This document shows, piece after piece, positions 55,988-64,000 of a DNA stretch of 64,000 nt. A program made the translations under genes and the position numbers. Position 1 is the first letter of the stretch, and each line of letters opens with the position of its first letter. Under the pieces are notes generated by a model. The model did no database searches. It worked only from the letters and a program-made list of their open reading frames with translations, and was not told the origin of the DNA. This stretch comes from Rhizobium lusitanum (GTDB taxonomy: Bacteria > Pseudomonadota > Alphaproteobacteria > Rhizobiales > Rhizobiaceae), in the NCBI RefSeq assembly GCF_014189535.1, contig NZ_CP050308.1, positions 3,585,001-3,649,000 of the forward strand. Direction: 5' to 3'.

Positions 55988-57356
55988 ATGACCAAACAGT
56001 CCGAAAATAATATCTTCCTGACCGGCTGGCTGCCGGGCGTCTTTGCCCGTACAGCCGCGCCGATCATCATGATCACGACCATCAGCGGCCTCTTCGCCGT
56101 CGTCGACGCCTATTTCCTCGGTATCTATGTCGGCGCCGACGCGCTGTCTGCGGTCAGCCTGATCTTTCCGGCGCTCATGCTGCTGATCGCCCTGCAATCC
56201 CTGGTCTCGAACGGCATGGCGAGCATTTTGGCCCGTCGCTTGGGGGCGGGGAATCGGGTGGGAGCGAGGCAGGTCTTTACCGCGGCCCATGCGCTCGCCT
56301 TCGTGGTGGTGATCCTGATCAACCTCCTCTATTGGATGGTTGGCCGGGACGTCATCGTCGTGAGTGCAGCAGGAGACGCCGCAGTTGCCGCCAATGCCAA
56401 TGCCTTCATGGGGGTCATGGTCGGCTTCGCGCCGGTCAGCTTCCTGCTGTCGTTGCACATTGACGCCCTGCGTTGCGAGGGCAAGATCGGCTTCATGACG
56501 CTGGTGACCCTTGCCTCGACACTGCTCAATATCCTTGCCAACTGGCTGCTGATCGCGGTCGCACATTGGGGCGTTGTCGGGTCGGCCAGCGGCTCGATCG
56601 CGGCGCAGTTTATCTGCCTGACGATCATTCTCGCCTATCGCTGGCGTCATCCCGCCGCACTCAGACCGGCGATGACGATCGCGATCTCCGAATGGCGTGG
56701 AATCCTCGCCTTCGGTGCGCCGATGAGCCTCGGCTTCATCGGGATATCGCTGAGTTCGGCGGCAATCCTGTTCAACCTGTCGATCTGGCATGAGGGCGAT
56801 TATGTCACGACGGTCGCGGCTTACGGGATTATCACCCGGGTGATGACCTTTACCTACCTGCCGCTGCTCGGCCTGAGCATCGCCCTGCAAACCATCTCCG
56901 GTCACAATCACGGCGCAGCTCATCCTGCCCGTGTCGGCCGCAGCCTGCAGATCGCCATGGTGTCGGCGCTGATCTATTGTGCGGCGGTGGAACTGGTCGT
57001 GGAGTTGCTTGCCCGGCACCTTGGCGCTGTCTTCGTCGGCGATGCGGTCATCGTCGCCGAGGTCGGGCGGATCTTGCCTTGGACGATCGGCGCCTACTTC
57101 CTCTATGGGCAGATGATGATGCTCTCGTCCTATTTCCAGTCGATCGGCGATGCGAAGCGGGGGGGCGATCTTCGGCCTGTCGCGGCCCTATCTGTTCACG
57201 CTGCCGCTGACATTCCTGCTGCCCTTCGTCTTCGGCGAACGCGGGATTTGGATGGTGCCGGTCTTTGCGGAGGCGGGGATGTTCGCGCTTGCCTGGCTGG
57301 TTCTGTCACGCAATGCCCGGGATCGTGGCTGGCGATACGGTTTACTGCCTGCATGA
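55988..57356 (+). pseudogene. MATE-family efflux transporter, frameshifted
   Basis: From ATG 55988 the frame codes a MATE/NorM-type sodium or proton drug exporter: PIIMITTISGLFAVVDAYFL, then ten to eleven helices up to YFLYGQMMMLSSYFQSIGDA. At 57159-57165 a run of seven G residues puts the frame out. Beyond it the coding frame gives an arginine-rich tail, while the +1-shifted frame gives the proper last helices (SRPYLFTLPLTFLLPFVFGE and onward) ending at 57356. Removing one G restores a full-length protein. It is a pseudogene, a phase-variable tract or a sequencing error. Confidence 0.85.
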
Positions 57357-57361
57357 AACGG

Positions 57362-57392
57362 AAAAGGCCGCGCTGTCGAGGCGCGGCCTTTT
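57362..57392. terminator. Bidirectional intrinsic terminator
   Basis: AAAAGGCCGCGC (57362-57373) pairs perfectly with GCGCGGCCTTTT (57381-57392) around a 7-base loop, between the convergent MATE and iolB genes. Confidence 0.88.
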
Positions 57393-57407
57393 CGATATTC
57401 AAGCAGG

Positions 57408-58205
57408 CTATGCCTTGAGTAGCCACTCATGCTCCGGCGCATTGTAGAATTTCCAGACGCGCTTCGGACCGGCCATGACGTTGAGATAATAGAGATCATA
57501 GCCATGGCAGGCGGCGCAGGGGTGATACCCTTTAGGCACCAGCGTCACGTCGCCGTCTTCCAGCGCCATGGCTTCATCCAGCGACCGGTCGTCCGTATAG
57601 ACGCGCTGGAAGGCGAAGCCCTGCGGCGGGTTGAGGCGATGATAGTAGGTCTCCTCGAGGAAGCTCTCGTTCGGGAGATTGTCTTGATCGTGCTTGTGCG
57701 GCGGATAGGAAGAGGTGTGGCCGCCGGGCGTGATCACTTCAACGACCAGCAGGGAATGCGCCGCGCCATCGTCTTCCGGCATGATGTTGTTGACGTGGCG
57801 GACATTGGTGCCCTTGCCGCGTGTCACAGGCGGATGCGTACCCGGCGGAATGGCGCGGGCCTCATAGGAGCCGCCGCCCGGAGCCGAGCAGACGGCAAGT
57901 TCCAGATCGGTTTCCGCGGTCACCGACCAGCTTGAACCGGCTGGAATATAGAGCGCGTGGGGCGCGCCCTCAAAGGGGCTCATGCGGCCACCCAGCAGGC
58001 CGAAATCCTTCGCGCCTGCCTTGGCGCTTCCCTTGCCGCTGACCCAGACGAGGCAGACCTCGCGATCGCCGGTTTCAGCCGAAACCGTTTCGCCTGATGT
58101 CAGCCGGTGAAGGTCGAAGCCGACATAGGTCCAGCCGGCGCTTTCGGGCGTGACATGGGTGACGCGACCATGAGAGCCATCAGGTTTGACCTTGAGATTT
58201 GGCAT
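57408..58205 (-). CDS. iolB: 5-deoxy-glucuronate isomerase IolB
   Basis: Inositol catabolic isomerase that turns 5-deoxy-D-glucuronate into 5-dehydro-2-deoxygluconate; 265 aa. The double cupin shows SYPPHKHDQDN and EETYYHRLNPPQGFAFQRVY, and ends with GYHPCAACHGYDLYYLNVMAG, all diagnostic for IolB. It is the last gene of the iolCDEB unit and closes with the bidirectional terminator. Confidence 0.96.
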   Translation of the reverse strand: MPNLKVKPDGSHGRVTHVTPESAGWTYVGFDLHRLTSGETVSAETGDREVCLVWVSGKGSAKAGAKDFGLLGGRMSPFEGAPHALYIPAGSSWSVTAETDLELAVCSAPGGGSYEARAIPPGTHPPVTRGKGTNVRHVNNIMPEDDGAAHSLLVVEVITPGGHTSSYPPHKHDQDNLPNESFLEETYYHRLNPPQGFAFQRVYTDDRSLDEAMALEDGDVTLVPKGYHPCAACHGYDLYYLNVMAGPKRVWKFYNAPEHEWLLKA

Positions 58206-58285
58206 TGGCGTTTTTCCTCCGTTGCTTTGGGAAAAACCACGCCAGCCTCTCCTTGTGAGAAGAGGCCGGAGGGCTTCGCTTCCCT

Positions 58286-59203
58286 TTATCCCTTGGGAAA
58301 ACCTTCGGTTTCCACCGTATAACCTGCAGCCGTCATGACGCGCATCAATTCAGCATGGCCGATCTCGGCCATTTTCTGTGGCGGAGCGTTGCGCGGGTCC
58401 TGTTCGGCCTCGACGACGAACCAGCCTTCATAGCCGTAACCGGCCAGACGCTGGACGATGGCGCCGAAATCGAGCGAGCCGTCGCCCGGTACCGTGAACG
58501 CGCCGAGCGCTACCGCGTCGAGGAAGGACTGCCGGCTGCGATCCAGTCCATCCACGACAGGCTTGCGGATATCCTTGACGTGAACGTGGTTGATGCGGGC
58601 GTGGTGATTGTCGATGGCGCGCAGGACGTCGCCGCCGGCAAAGGCCAGGTGACCGGCATCGAGCAGAAGCGGAATGCCTGAACCCGAATAGCGCATGAAG
58701 GCGTCGAGTTCCGGCTCGGTTTCCACCACTGCGGCCATGTGATGGTGGTAGGAGAGCGGCATGCCCTGATCGGCGCACCATTCGCCGAACTGGGTCAGGC
58801 GCTGCGCGTAGGCCTTCATCTCGTCATCCGACAAGCGCGGCTTGGTGGCGAGCGGCTTGGAGCGGTCGCCCTGGATGGAGCGGCCGACTTCGCCATAGAC
58901 GATGCAGGGTGCATTGACCGCCTTGAACAACTCGATCATCGGAGCGATGCGGTCCTTGTTGGCGGCAAGCTCCTCATTGACCAGCGTGCCCGAGAACCAG
59001 CCGCCGCACAGCGTGACGTCGGCGGCGCGTAGGATCGGCAGCATCACCTCGGGATCATCCGGGAAGCGGCGGCCTTTTTCCATGCCGGTGAAGCCGGCGC
59101 TGCGCGATTGCCGCAGGCATTCCTCGAGGGACACATCGTCGCTGAGTTCAGGAAGATCGTCGTTCCACCACGCGATGGGCGACATGCCGAGTTTGGCCTT
59201 CAT
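58286..59203 (-). CDS. iolE: Myo-inosose-2 dehydratase IolE
   Basis: TIM-barrel dehydratase, 305 aa, that removes water from 2-keto-myo-inositol to give the 3D-trihydroxycyclohexane dione. ATG 59203 has AAGGAG eight bases ahead. The start MKAKLGMSPIAWWNDDLPEL, the HHHMAAVVETEPELD segment and the LLLDAGHLAFAGGD and NHVHVKDIR motifs of the AP-endonuclease 2 fold are all present. It lies between iolD and iolB. Confidence 0.95.
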   Translation of the reverse strand: MKAKLGMSPIAWWNDDLPELSDDVSLEECLRQSRSAGFTGMEKGRRFPDDPEVMLPILRAADVTLCGGWFSGTLVNEELAANKDRIAPMIELFKAVNAPCIVYGEVGRSIQGDRSKPLATKPRLSDDEMKAYAQRLTQFGEWCADQGMPLSYHHHMAAVVETEPELDAFMRYSGSGIPLLLDAGHLAFAGGDVLRAIDNHHARINHVHVKDIRKPVVDGLDRSRQSFLDAVALGAFTVPGDGSLDFGAIVQRLAGYGYEGWFVVEAEQDPRNAPPQKMAEIGHAELMRVMTAAGYTVETEGFPKG

Positions 59204-59270
59204 CAATAGTCTCCTTAAAGGCATAGTTTGGAGGAGCAGCAACGCTCCTCCCAAAAATGACAGAAATCGA

Positions 59271-61121
59271 TTAGCGGATACGCTGGGCGCCGCGCGCTTC
59301 TTCGTAAGCGGCGCGGGCCTTGTTGACCTGCGGGCGCGTGCTGACTTCAGGCACGGCAACGTCCCACCAGTGACCGCCTTCGTCCGTCGTGATCAGCGGA
59401 TCGGTATCGATGACGAAGACCGAGGTGCGATCATTCTTTTTCGAGGCTTCGATCGCCTGCTCCAGCTCCGCAATGGAGGCAACCTTGACGGCAATGGCGC
59501 CCATGCTCTCGGCATGCGCCCGGAAATCGATCTCCGGCATCACCTCATGATACGAATCCTTCAGCAGATTGTTGAAGTTCGCGCCGCCGGTCGCCATCTG
59601 CAATCGGTTGATGCAGCCGTAGCCGCGATTGTCGAGCAGCACGATGTTGAGCTTGAGGCCAAGCATGACCGAGGTGGCGATCTCGGAGTTCAGCATCATG
59701 TAGGAGCCGTCGCCGACCATGACGATGACGTCCTTTTCCGGGCAAGCCATCTTGGTGCCAAGGCCGCCGGCGATCTCGTAGCCCATGCAGGAGAAGCCAT
59801 ATTCCATATGGTAGCTGCCCGGAACCGTCGCCGGCCAGAGCTTGTGCAGCTCTCCCGGCAGGCCGCCGGCCGCGCAGACGGAAATAGCATTCTCTCCGCC
59901 GAGCGTGCGAGTTACCGCACCGATGACCTGGGCGTCGGAGGGAAGGGCGGCATTGGTCGAGGCCAACGCTTTGGCCGCGGCTTCGATCCAGATCTTCTTT
60001 TCCTGGGTCGCCTTTTCCAGCAGCGCTGCCGGGGCACGCCAGCCGGCGAGCCCTGCGGAAAGCGCCTTCAGCCCTTCGCGCGCGTCGCAAACGAGCGGTC
60101 GGCCATCATGCTTCGATGCGTCATATGCCGCGATATTGAGTCCGAGAATAGAGAGCTTCTCATTCTTGAACAGCGCCCAGGAGCCGGTGGTAAAGTCCTG
60201 GCATCGCGTTCCCACAGCGATGATCAGATCCGTGTCTTCGGCAATCGCGTTCGCAGCCGAGGTTCCGGTCACGCCGACAGAGCCGAGCGCCAACGGATGG
60301 CGTTCGTCGATTGCCGATTTGCCGGCCTGGCTAACGACGACGGGCACGCCGTGCGTCTCTGCAAACTCCGTAAGTTCCTTGGTCGCCCGCGAATAGAGCA
60401 CGCCGCCGCCGGCGATGATGACCGGCTTCTCCGCTTTGCGGATGAGCGCAATCGCCGCGGCGAGTTCGTCGGCGTCGGGCTGCGGACGGCGCGTCGTCCA
60501 GATGCGCTCCTCAAAGAAGCTTTCGGGATAATCGTATGCCTCGGCCTGCACATCCTGGCAAAGCGAGAGCGTCACCGGGCCGCAATCGAGTGGGTCGGTC
60601 AAAACCTGCATGGCGCGCTTCAGCGCCGTGATGATCTGCTCCGGCCGGGTGATGCGATCGAAATAGCGAGAGACCGAACGGAAGGCGTCATTGGCGGATA
60701 CCGTGCCGTCGCCGAAATCCTCGATCTGCTGCAACACCGGGTCGGGAGCGCGGTTGGCGAAGACGTCGCCGGGCAGGAAGAGCACGGGGATGCGGTTGAC
60801 ATGCGCGACGCCGGCGGCGGTCACCATGTTGAGGGCTCCGGGGCCGATCGAGCTTGTGCAGGCCATGAAGCGCTGCCGGAAGCTCGCCTTGGCATAGGCG
60901 ATGGCGGCGTGCGCCATGCCTTGCTCATTGTGAGCGCGATAGGTTGTCAGCTCGTCGCGCACTTGATAGAGCGCTTCACCGATGCCGGCGACGTTGCCAT
61001 GCCCGAAGATCGCCCAGACGCCGCCGAAGATCGGCAGCTTCTGACCATCGATCACGGTCATCTGCTTCGTGAGGAAGTGTGTGACGGCCTGTGCCATCGT
61101 CAATCGGATCGTCTTGCCCAT
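59271..61121 (-). CDS. iolD: 3D-(3,5/4)-trihydroxycyclohexane-1,2-dione hydrolase IolD
   Basis: Thiamine-diphosphate enzyme of 616 aa that opens the ring to 5-deoxyglucuronate. The PYR domain holds FGHGNVAGIGEALYQ with its catalytic Glu. The central domain has IIVAVGTRCQDFTT-like motifs. The PP domain has the ThDP signature VMVGDGSYMMLNSEI. IolD-specific regions such as GGVWAIFGHGN are conserved. Its start is 25 bases from the iolC stop, within one operon. Confidence 0.96.
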   Translation of the reverse strand: MGKTIRLTMAQAVTHFLTKQMTVIDGQKLPIFGGVWAIFGHGNVAGIGEALYQVRDELTTYRAHNEQGMAHAAIAYAKASFRQRFMACTSSIGPGALNMVTAAGVAHVNRIPVLFLPGDVFANRAPDPVLQQIEDFGDGTVSANDAFRSVSRYFDRITRPEQIITALKRAMQVLTDPLDCGPVTLSLCQDVQAEAYDYPESFFEERIWTTRRPQPDADELAAAIALIRKAEKPVIIAGGGVLYSRATKELTEFAETHGVPVVVSQAGKSAIDERHPLALGSVGVTGTSAANAIAEDTDLIIAVGTRCQDFTTGSWALFKNEKLSILGLNIAAYDASKHDGRPLVCDAREGLKALSAGLAGWRAPAALLEKATQEKKIWIEAAAKALASTNAALPSDAQVIGAVTRTLGGENAISVCAAGGLPGELHKLWPATVPGSYHMEYGFSCMGYEIAGGLGTKMACPEKDVIVMVGDGSYMMLNSEIATSVMLGLKLNIVLLDNRGYGCINRLQMATGGANFNNLLKDSYHEVMPEIDFRAHAESMGAIAVKVASIAELEQAIEASKKNDRTSVFVIDTDPLITTDEGGHWWDVAVPEVSTRPQVNKARAAYEEARGAQRIR

Positions 61122-61146
61122 GGGGCGCCTCCCAAATGCTTCTAAA

Positions 61147-63081
61147 CTATTGCAGGCCGCGGGTTTTCAACCACGCCTGGGTCAGTTGCCGGAAGCGGCC
61201 GGCCATGTCGGCGATCGCTTCCTCGTCGTTCATGCCACCCGATAGCCAGGCACGCGCCGCATCGGAAAAGATTGTCCGCCCGACGGCGAAACCCTTGACC
61301 GAAGGTGCTGCCAGCGTGGCTTCGAAGCTCCGGATCAATTCATCCGCCGGTGCCTCCAGGCCAAGCAGCACGATACCCCGGCACCATGGATCATTTTTGG
61401 CGATCACGGCATCGATTTTTTTCCAGGCAGCAGTCGAATCCTGAGGTTCCAGCTTCCACCAGTCGGGCTTGATGCCGAGCGCGTAGAGCTCTTCCATCGC
61501 GGTTGCGATCGTGTCGTCGGTGAGCGGCCCGTTCTTGCCGGCGATGATCTCGACCAGCAGTTCACGGCCGACCTTGCGGGCGGCTTCGAACAGGGTGCGC
61601 AGCTTCTCCTGCTGCTCCGCCTTCAACTCTTTCGGATCGTCCGGATGATAGAAGCAGAGGCACTTGATGCAATGGTTGAGCGGCCATTCGACGAGCTGCG
61701 AACCGATGTCCTGGCTGAACTCGAATTTCAGCGGCTTGGAGCCCGGCAGTTCGACGGGACGGCCGATCCAGGAGAAGTCCTTGGTGGCGGCATCGAAGAA
61801 GGCATCGCGACCGAAGCGCTCGTCGATCAACATGCCATAACCCTGTCGGCCGTCGGCAACCCGTGCCGCCGCTTCCACCGCCAGACGCTTGAAGGCGACG
61901 ATCTTGTCATGACCGACACCCAGTTCGTCGGCGACGCTGACGAGCTGCGAGCGATGATCGATCGCCAGCGCCATCAGGAGCGGGATGTCGCCATTGCGGG
62001 TCGAGGCCCAATGGATATGGTTGATCGCCTCGTCCTTGCGCAGCGCCCGGTGCTCGCTACCCGTCTTCAGGAAGAAGTCGAGTTCGGCCCAGGTCGGATA
62101 TTCCGGCGAGCACAGCAGACGCGAGACGGCGAAGGCACCGCAGGCATTTGCCCAGGTGGCGCAGGTCTTCAATGGCTCGTCGCGCAGGAACCCGCGCAGA
62201 AAGCCGGACATGAAAGCATCGCCGGCACCAAGCACGTTGAACACTTCGATCGGGAATCCCTCGCCGACGATGCCAGCTTCGAGGTCGTCCGAGATCGGTC
62301 CGTCATAGACGATGCAGCCCATGGCGCCGCGCTTCAGCACGATGGTCGCAGGCGATAGGCGGCGGATTTCCTTCAGCGCGCCGAGCACGTTGTCGACGCC
62401 CGAGCCGATCATGATCTCCTCTTCGGTGCCGATGATGAGATCGCAATCCGGCAGCGTCTCCCTCATCTTCGAGGAAACGCGATCCGACTTCACATAGCGC
62501 TCGAACCCTTCGGCATGGCCGGCGAGGCCCCAGAGGTTCGGCCGGTAATCGATATCGAAGATCACCTTGCGGCCGTTCGCCTTGGCGATGCGGATCGCCT
62601 TGCGCTGGGCAGCCTCGGTGTTTGGCTTGGAAAAATGTGTGCCGGAGACCAGCACGGCGCGGGAGGACTTGATGAAATCCTCGTCGATGTCGTTTTCGTC
62701 GAGCGCCATGTCGGCGCAGTCGGAGCGATAGAAGATCATTGGCGAGACGCCTTCGGCCTCGACCGCGAGCAGCACCAGCGCCGTCAGCCGTTCCTTGTCG
62801 GTGGCGATCCCCTGGACATCAACGCCTTCGCGCGCCGTCTGCTCGCGGATGAAGCGGCCCATCTGTTCGTCGCCGACGCGGGTGATGAGACCGGATTTCA
62901 GGCCGAGCCGTGCCGTGCCGATGGCGATATTGGCCGGGCAGCCGCCGACCGATTTGGCGAAGGAGGCGATATCCTCCAGCCGCGAACCGATCTGCTGGCC
63001 GTAAAGATCGACGGAAGAGCGGCCGATGGTGATGACATCGAGTGTCGGTTCCGGCTGAGTGCCAGGATTGTCGTGTGCCAT
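61147..63081 (-). CDS. iolC: Fused 5-dehydro-2-deoxygluconokinase / phospho-aldolase-like protein IolC
   Basis: A 644-aa fusion from ATG 63081 with GGGAGGA six bases ahead. Residues about 12-330 are a PfkB sugar kinase (GGCPANIAIGTARLGLKSGL, then VLGAGDAFMSGFLRGFL with the catalytic Asp). Residues about 335-640 are a DUF2090 TIM-barrel related to deoxyphosphogluconate aldolase (IolJ-like), with MLIDERFGRDAFFDAA. The kinase makes 5-dehydro-2-deoxygluconate 6-phosphate and the fused part may cleave it. It heads iolCDEB behind a promoter with IolR-like sites. Confidence 0.94.
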   Translation of the reverse strand: MAHDNPGTQPEPTLDVITIGRSSVDLYGQQIGSRLEDIASFAKSVGGCPANIAIGTARLGLKSGLITRVGDEQMGRFIREQTAREGVDVQGIATDKERLTALVLLAVEAEGVSPMIFYRSDCADMALDENDIDEDFIKSSRAVLVSGTHFSKPNTEAAQRKAIRIAKANGRKVIFDIDYRPNLWGLAGHAEGFERYVKSDRVSSKMRETLPDCDLIIGTEEEIMIGSGVDNVLGALKEIRRLSPATIVLKRGAMGCIVYDGPISDDLEAGIVGEGFPIEVFNVLGAGDAFMSGFLRGFLRDEPLKTCATWANACGAFAVSRLLCSPEYPTWAELDFFLKTGSEHRALRKDEAINHIHWASTRNGDIPLLMALAIDHRSQLVSVADELGVGHDKIVAFKRLAVEAAARVADGRQGYGMLIDERFGRDAFFDAATKDFSWIGRPVELPGSKPLKFEFSQDIGSQLVEWPLNHCIKCLCFYHPDDPKELKAEQQEKLRTLFEAARKVGRELLVEIIAGKNGPLTDDTIATAMEELYALGIKPDWWKLEPQDSTAAWKKIDAVIAKNDPWCRGIVLLGLEAPADELIRSFEATLAAPSVKGFAVGRTIFSDAARAWLSGGMNDEEAIADMAGRFRQLTQAWLKTRGLQ

Positions 63082-63225
63082 GATGTCCTCCCGTCCAGGC
63101 ATGATCCGGGAAACTCTTCAGTTTCTCCCTGGGTCATGCGTCATTGAAAGTTCCGGTGTGTCTTCGTTTCGTCCGGGTTGTGGTCGATTTTGCGGCCATC
63201 TCCCGAGACCGCGATCATGGATGTA

Positions 63226-63271
63226 ATGAAACATTGGTTCCGAAATTTTGTCAATTCGGAATGTTTATTCC
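63226..63271 (-). promoter_or_regulatory. iolC promoter with two IolR-type operators
   Basis: On the minus strand TTGACA (63254-63249), a 17-base spacer and TTTCAT (63231-63226) form a sigma70-like promoter. GGAATGTTTATTCC (63258-63271) fits the published IolR motif GGAA-N6-TTCC exactly. GAAACATTGGTTCC (63228-63241) fits with one change and covers the -10. The sites are 30 bp apart. The first overlaps the iolR stop codon. Confidence 0.7.
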
Positions 63272-64000
63272 ATTTTAGTTTTCTGAGGTTTTCCTGTCGT
63301 CTCTTTCCGCCGTCGCTCGGCAATGGCGACGGGAAAGGCCATGATCAGTGCCATGGACGCCGACAACGAGCGGAAGCCGGCAAAATCCGCCTCCGCCACT
63401 TCGAACCAGTGGGTGGCGCAGGCGGTAAGCGGTGAAAAGGCCGAATCGGTGATGGCGATGACCGGCACGTTACGCGCGGCAAGATCCTGCGCCTGCAACA
63501 GGCTTTCGGCGGCATAGGGGGAGAAGCTTGCGGCGATCGCCGCATCCTTCTCGGTCGCAAAGCGCGCGAGCTCGCCATCGATACCGTTTGGCGAGGCGAC
63601 GATCTGATGACGGATGTTCAGCTTCGAAAAGGCGTAGGTCAGATGCGCCGTCAGCGGATAGGAGCGGCGCTTGGCGATCAGATAGATGGTCTCGGCTGCG
63701 GCCAGCACATCCACCGCCTTGGCGAAGGTGTCGGTCTCGATGGTGGCGGCAAGCTTATTGACCGACTGGCTGGCGGCCGAGAGAAAGCCGGAGAGAATGC
63801 CGGCCTCTTCATCCTCGATGCCGGATTGCTCAAGCGTGATCAGGCGTTCCTCATAGCTCAGCGTCCGCTCACGCAGCCGCTCGCGGAAGATGCTCTGCAG
63901 GTCGGAAAAACCTTCATAACCAAGATGATGGGCGAGGCGTACCAGCGTCGAGGGCTGGACATCTGCGGCCGTCGCAATGCTTGCCGTTGTGCCGAAGGCG
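63265..64000 (-). CDS. iolR: RpiR-family regulator IolR, partial at the right edge
   Basis: The frame enters from the right edge and stops at 63265, so the start is beyond the window. At least 244 residues are visible. The beginning shows the end of the RpiR helix-turn-helix (ATAADVQPSTLVRLAHHLGY). A SIS sugar-phosphate-binding domain follows (IYLIAKRRSYPLTAHLTYAF, VPVIAITDSAFSPL). It is the inositol repressor by position, directly upstream of iolC, and the known S. meliloti IolR acts on GGAA-N6-TTCC sites like those found here. Confidence 0.9.
   Translation of the reverse strand, partial: AFGTTASIATAADVQPSTLVRLAHHLGYEGFSDLQSIFRERLRERTLSYEERLITLEQSGIEDEEAGILSGFLSAASQSVNKLAATIETDTFAKAVDVLAAAETIYLIAKRRSYPLTAHLTYAFSKLNIRHQIVASPNGIDGELARFATEKDAAIAASFSPYAAESLLQAQDLAARNVPVIAITDSAFSPLTACATHWFEVAEADFAGFRSLSASMALIMAFPVAIAERRRKETTGKPQKTKME

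Noticed and set aside
57150-57356. Separate small membrane protein in the frame after the G tract
   Set aside because: Its sequence is the natural C-terminus of the MATE protein; it has no ribosome site and is best explained by the frameshift.
58902-61145. Plus-strand frame of 747 codons
   Set aside because: Antisense to iolE and iolD, both recognised with all key motifs.
63108-63129. Hairpin GGGAAACT/AGTTTC-CCC in the iolC leader as an attenuator or terminator
   Set aside because: The stem has a bulge, no U tract follows, and the iolC ribosome site is just downstream; too weak to call.

Overview
The window looks like a chromosomal segment of a Rhizobium-type alphaproteobacterium (Rhizobium/Agrobacterium/Sinorhizobium group). 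The reasons are the linked order cytochrome c maturation genes - degP - two-component pair - glnE - PleC-like kinase - pepN, an iolRCDEB inositol operon with an RpiR-type regulator, a RIME-like intergenic palindromic element, and high-GC codon use throughout. No phage, transposase, integrase, CRISPR array, rRNA or tRNA was seen. It is mostly core genome with small accessory patches.

Layout. 1-500: the end of a surface-antigen gene and a small unknown gene. 0.84-4.9 kb: overlapping ccmI-ccmE-ccmF-ccmH for cytochrome c assembly. 5-9 kb: DegP/HtrA protease and an OmpR-type regulator/kinase pair. 9-17.2 kb: glnE (nitrogen control), a PleC-like cell-cycle kinase with a candidate CtrA box upstream, and pepN. 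17.3-21.1 kb: an inverted MCP-Cache soluble sensor, an MFS transporter, and an unknown protein with two helix-turn-helix-like segments. 21.1-23.9 kb: two very small genes, a uracil-DNA-glycosylase-like protein and an Hsp70-like ATPase. 24-28.4 kb: RND efflux pump and adaptor. 28.9-32.2 kb: SDR protein, ETF-ubiquinone oxidoreductase and GNAT. 32.2-32.7 kb: VapBC toxin-antitoxin. 32.8-39 kb: DMT exporter with divergent Lrp regulator, MgtE, a quinone oxidoreductase with divergent HxlR regulator, and an MFS transporter. 39-43.5 kb: lipid kinase, a gamma-glutamylpolyamine-type synthetase with a divergent class III aminotransferase, and a NUDIX hydrolase. 43.6-47.1 kb: a GT39/GT2 pair and a flippase-like membrane protein, probably for envelope glycolipid decoration. 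47.2-49.1 kb: an ECF42-type sigma factor with two DGPF/YCII proteins. 49.3-55.9 kb: AMP nucleosidase, several small proteins, a HisC-like aminotransferase, PilZ, host-attachment and glyoxalase-related proteins. 56-57.4 kb: a MATE transporter broken by a one-base frameshift in a G run. 57.4-64 kb: iolB, iolE, iolD, iolC (kinase-aldolase fusion) and the partial iolR.

Regulation visible in the sequence. IolR-type GGAA-N6-TTCC sites overlap a good promoter ahead of iolC. An ACGTTAACGT palindrome precedes ETF-QO. A TGTATG/CATACA inverted repeat lies between the HxlR gene and its target. A TGC-rich motif recurs at three intergenic sites. Several strong intrinsic terminators separate convergent genes.

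Nothing here is clearly a new multi-gene system. The least explained items are the MCP-Cache protein, the 291-aa helix-turn-helix-like protein with a TTG start, the two-gene small-protein unit at 21.2-21.6 kb, and the glycosylase-like protein that appears to have lost iron-sulfur cysteines.
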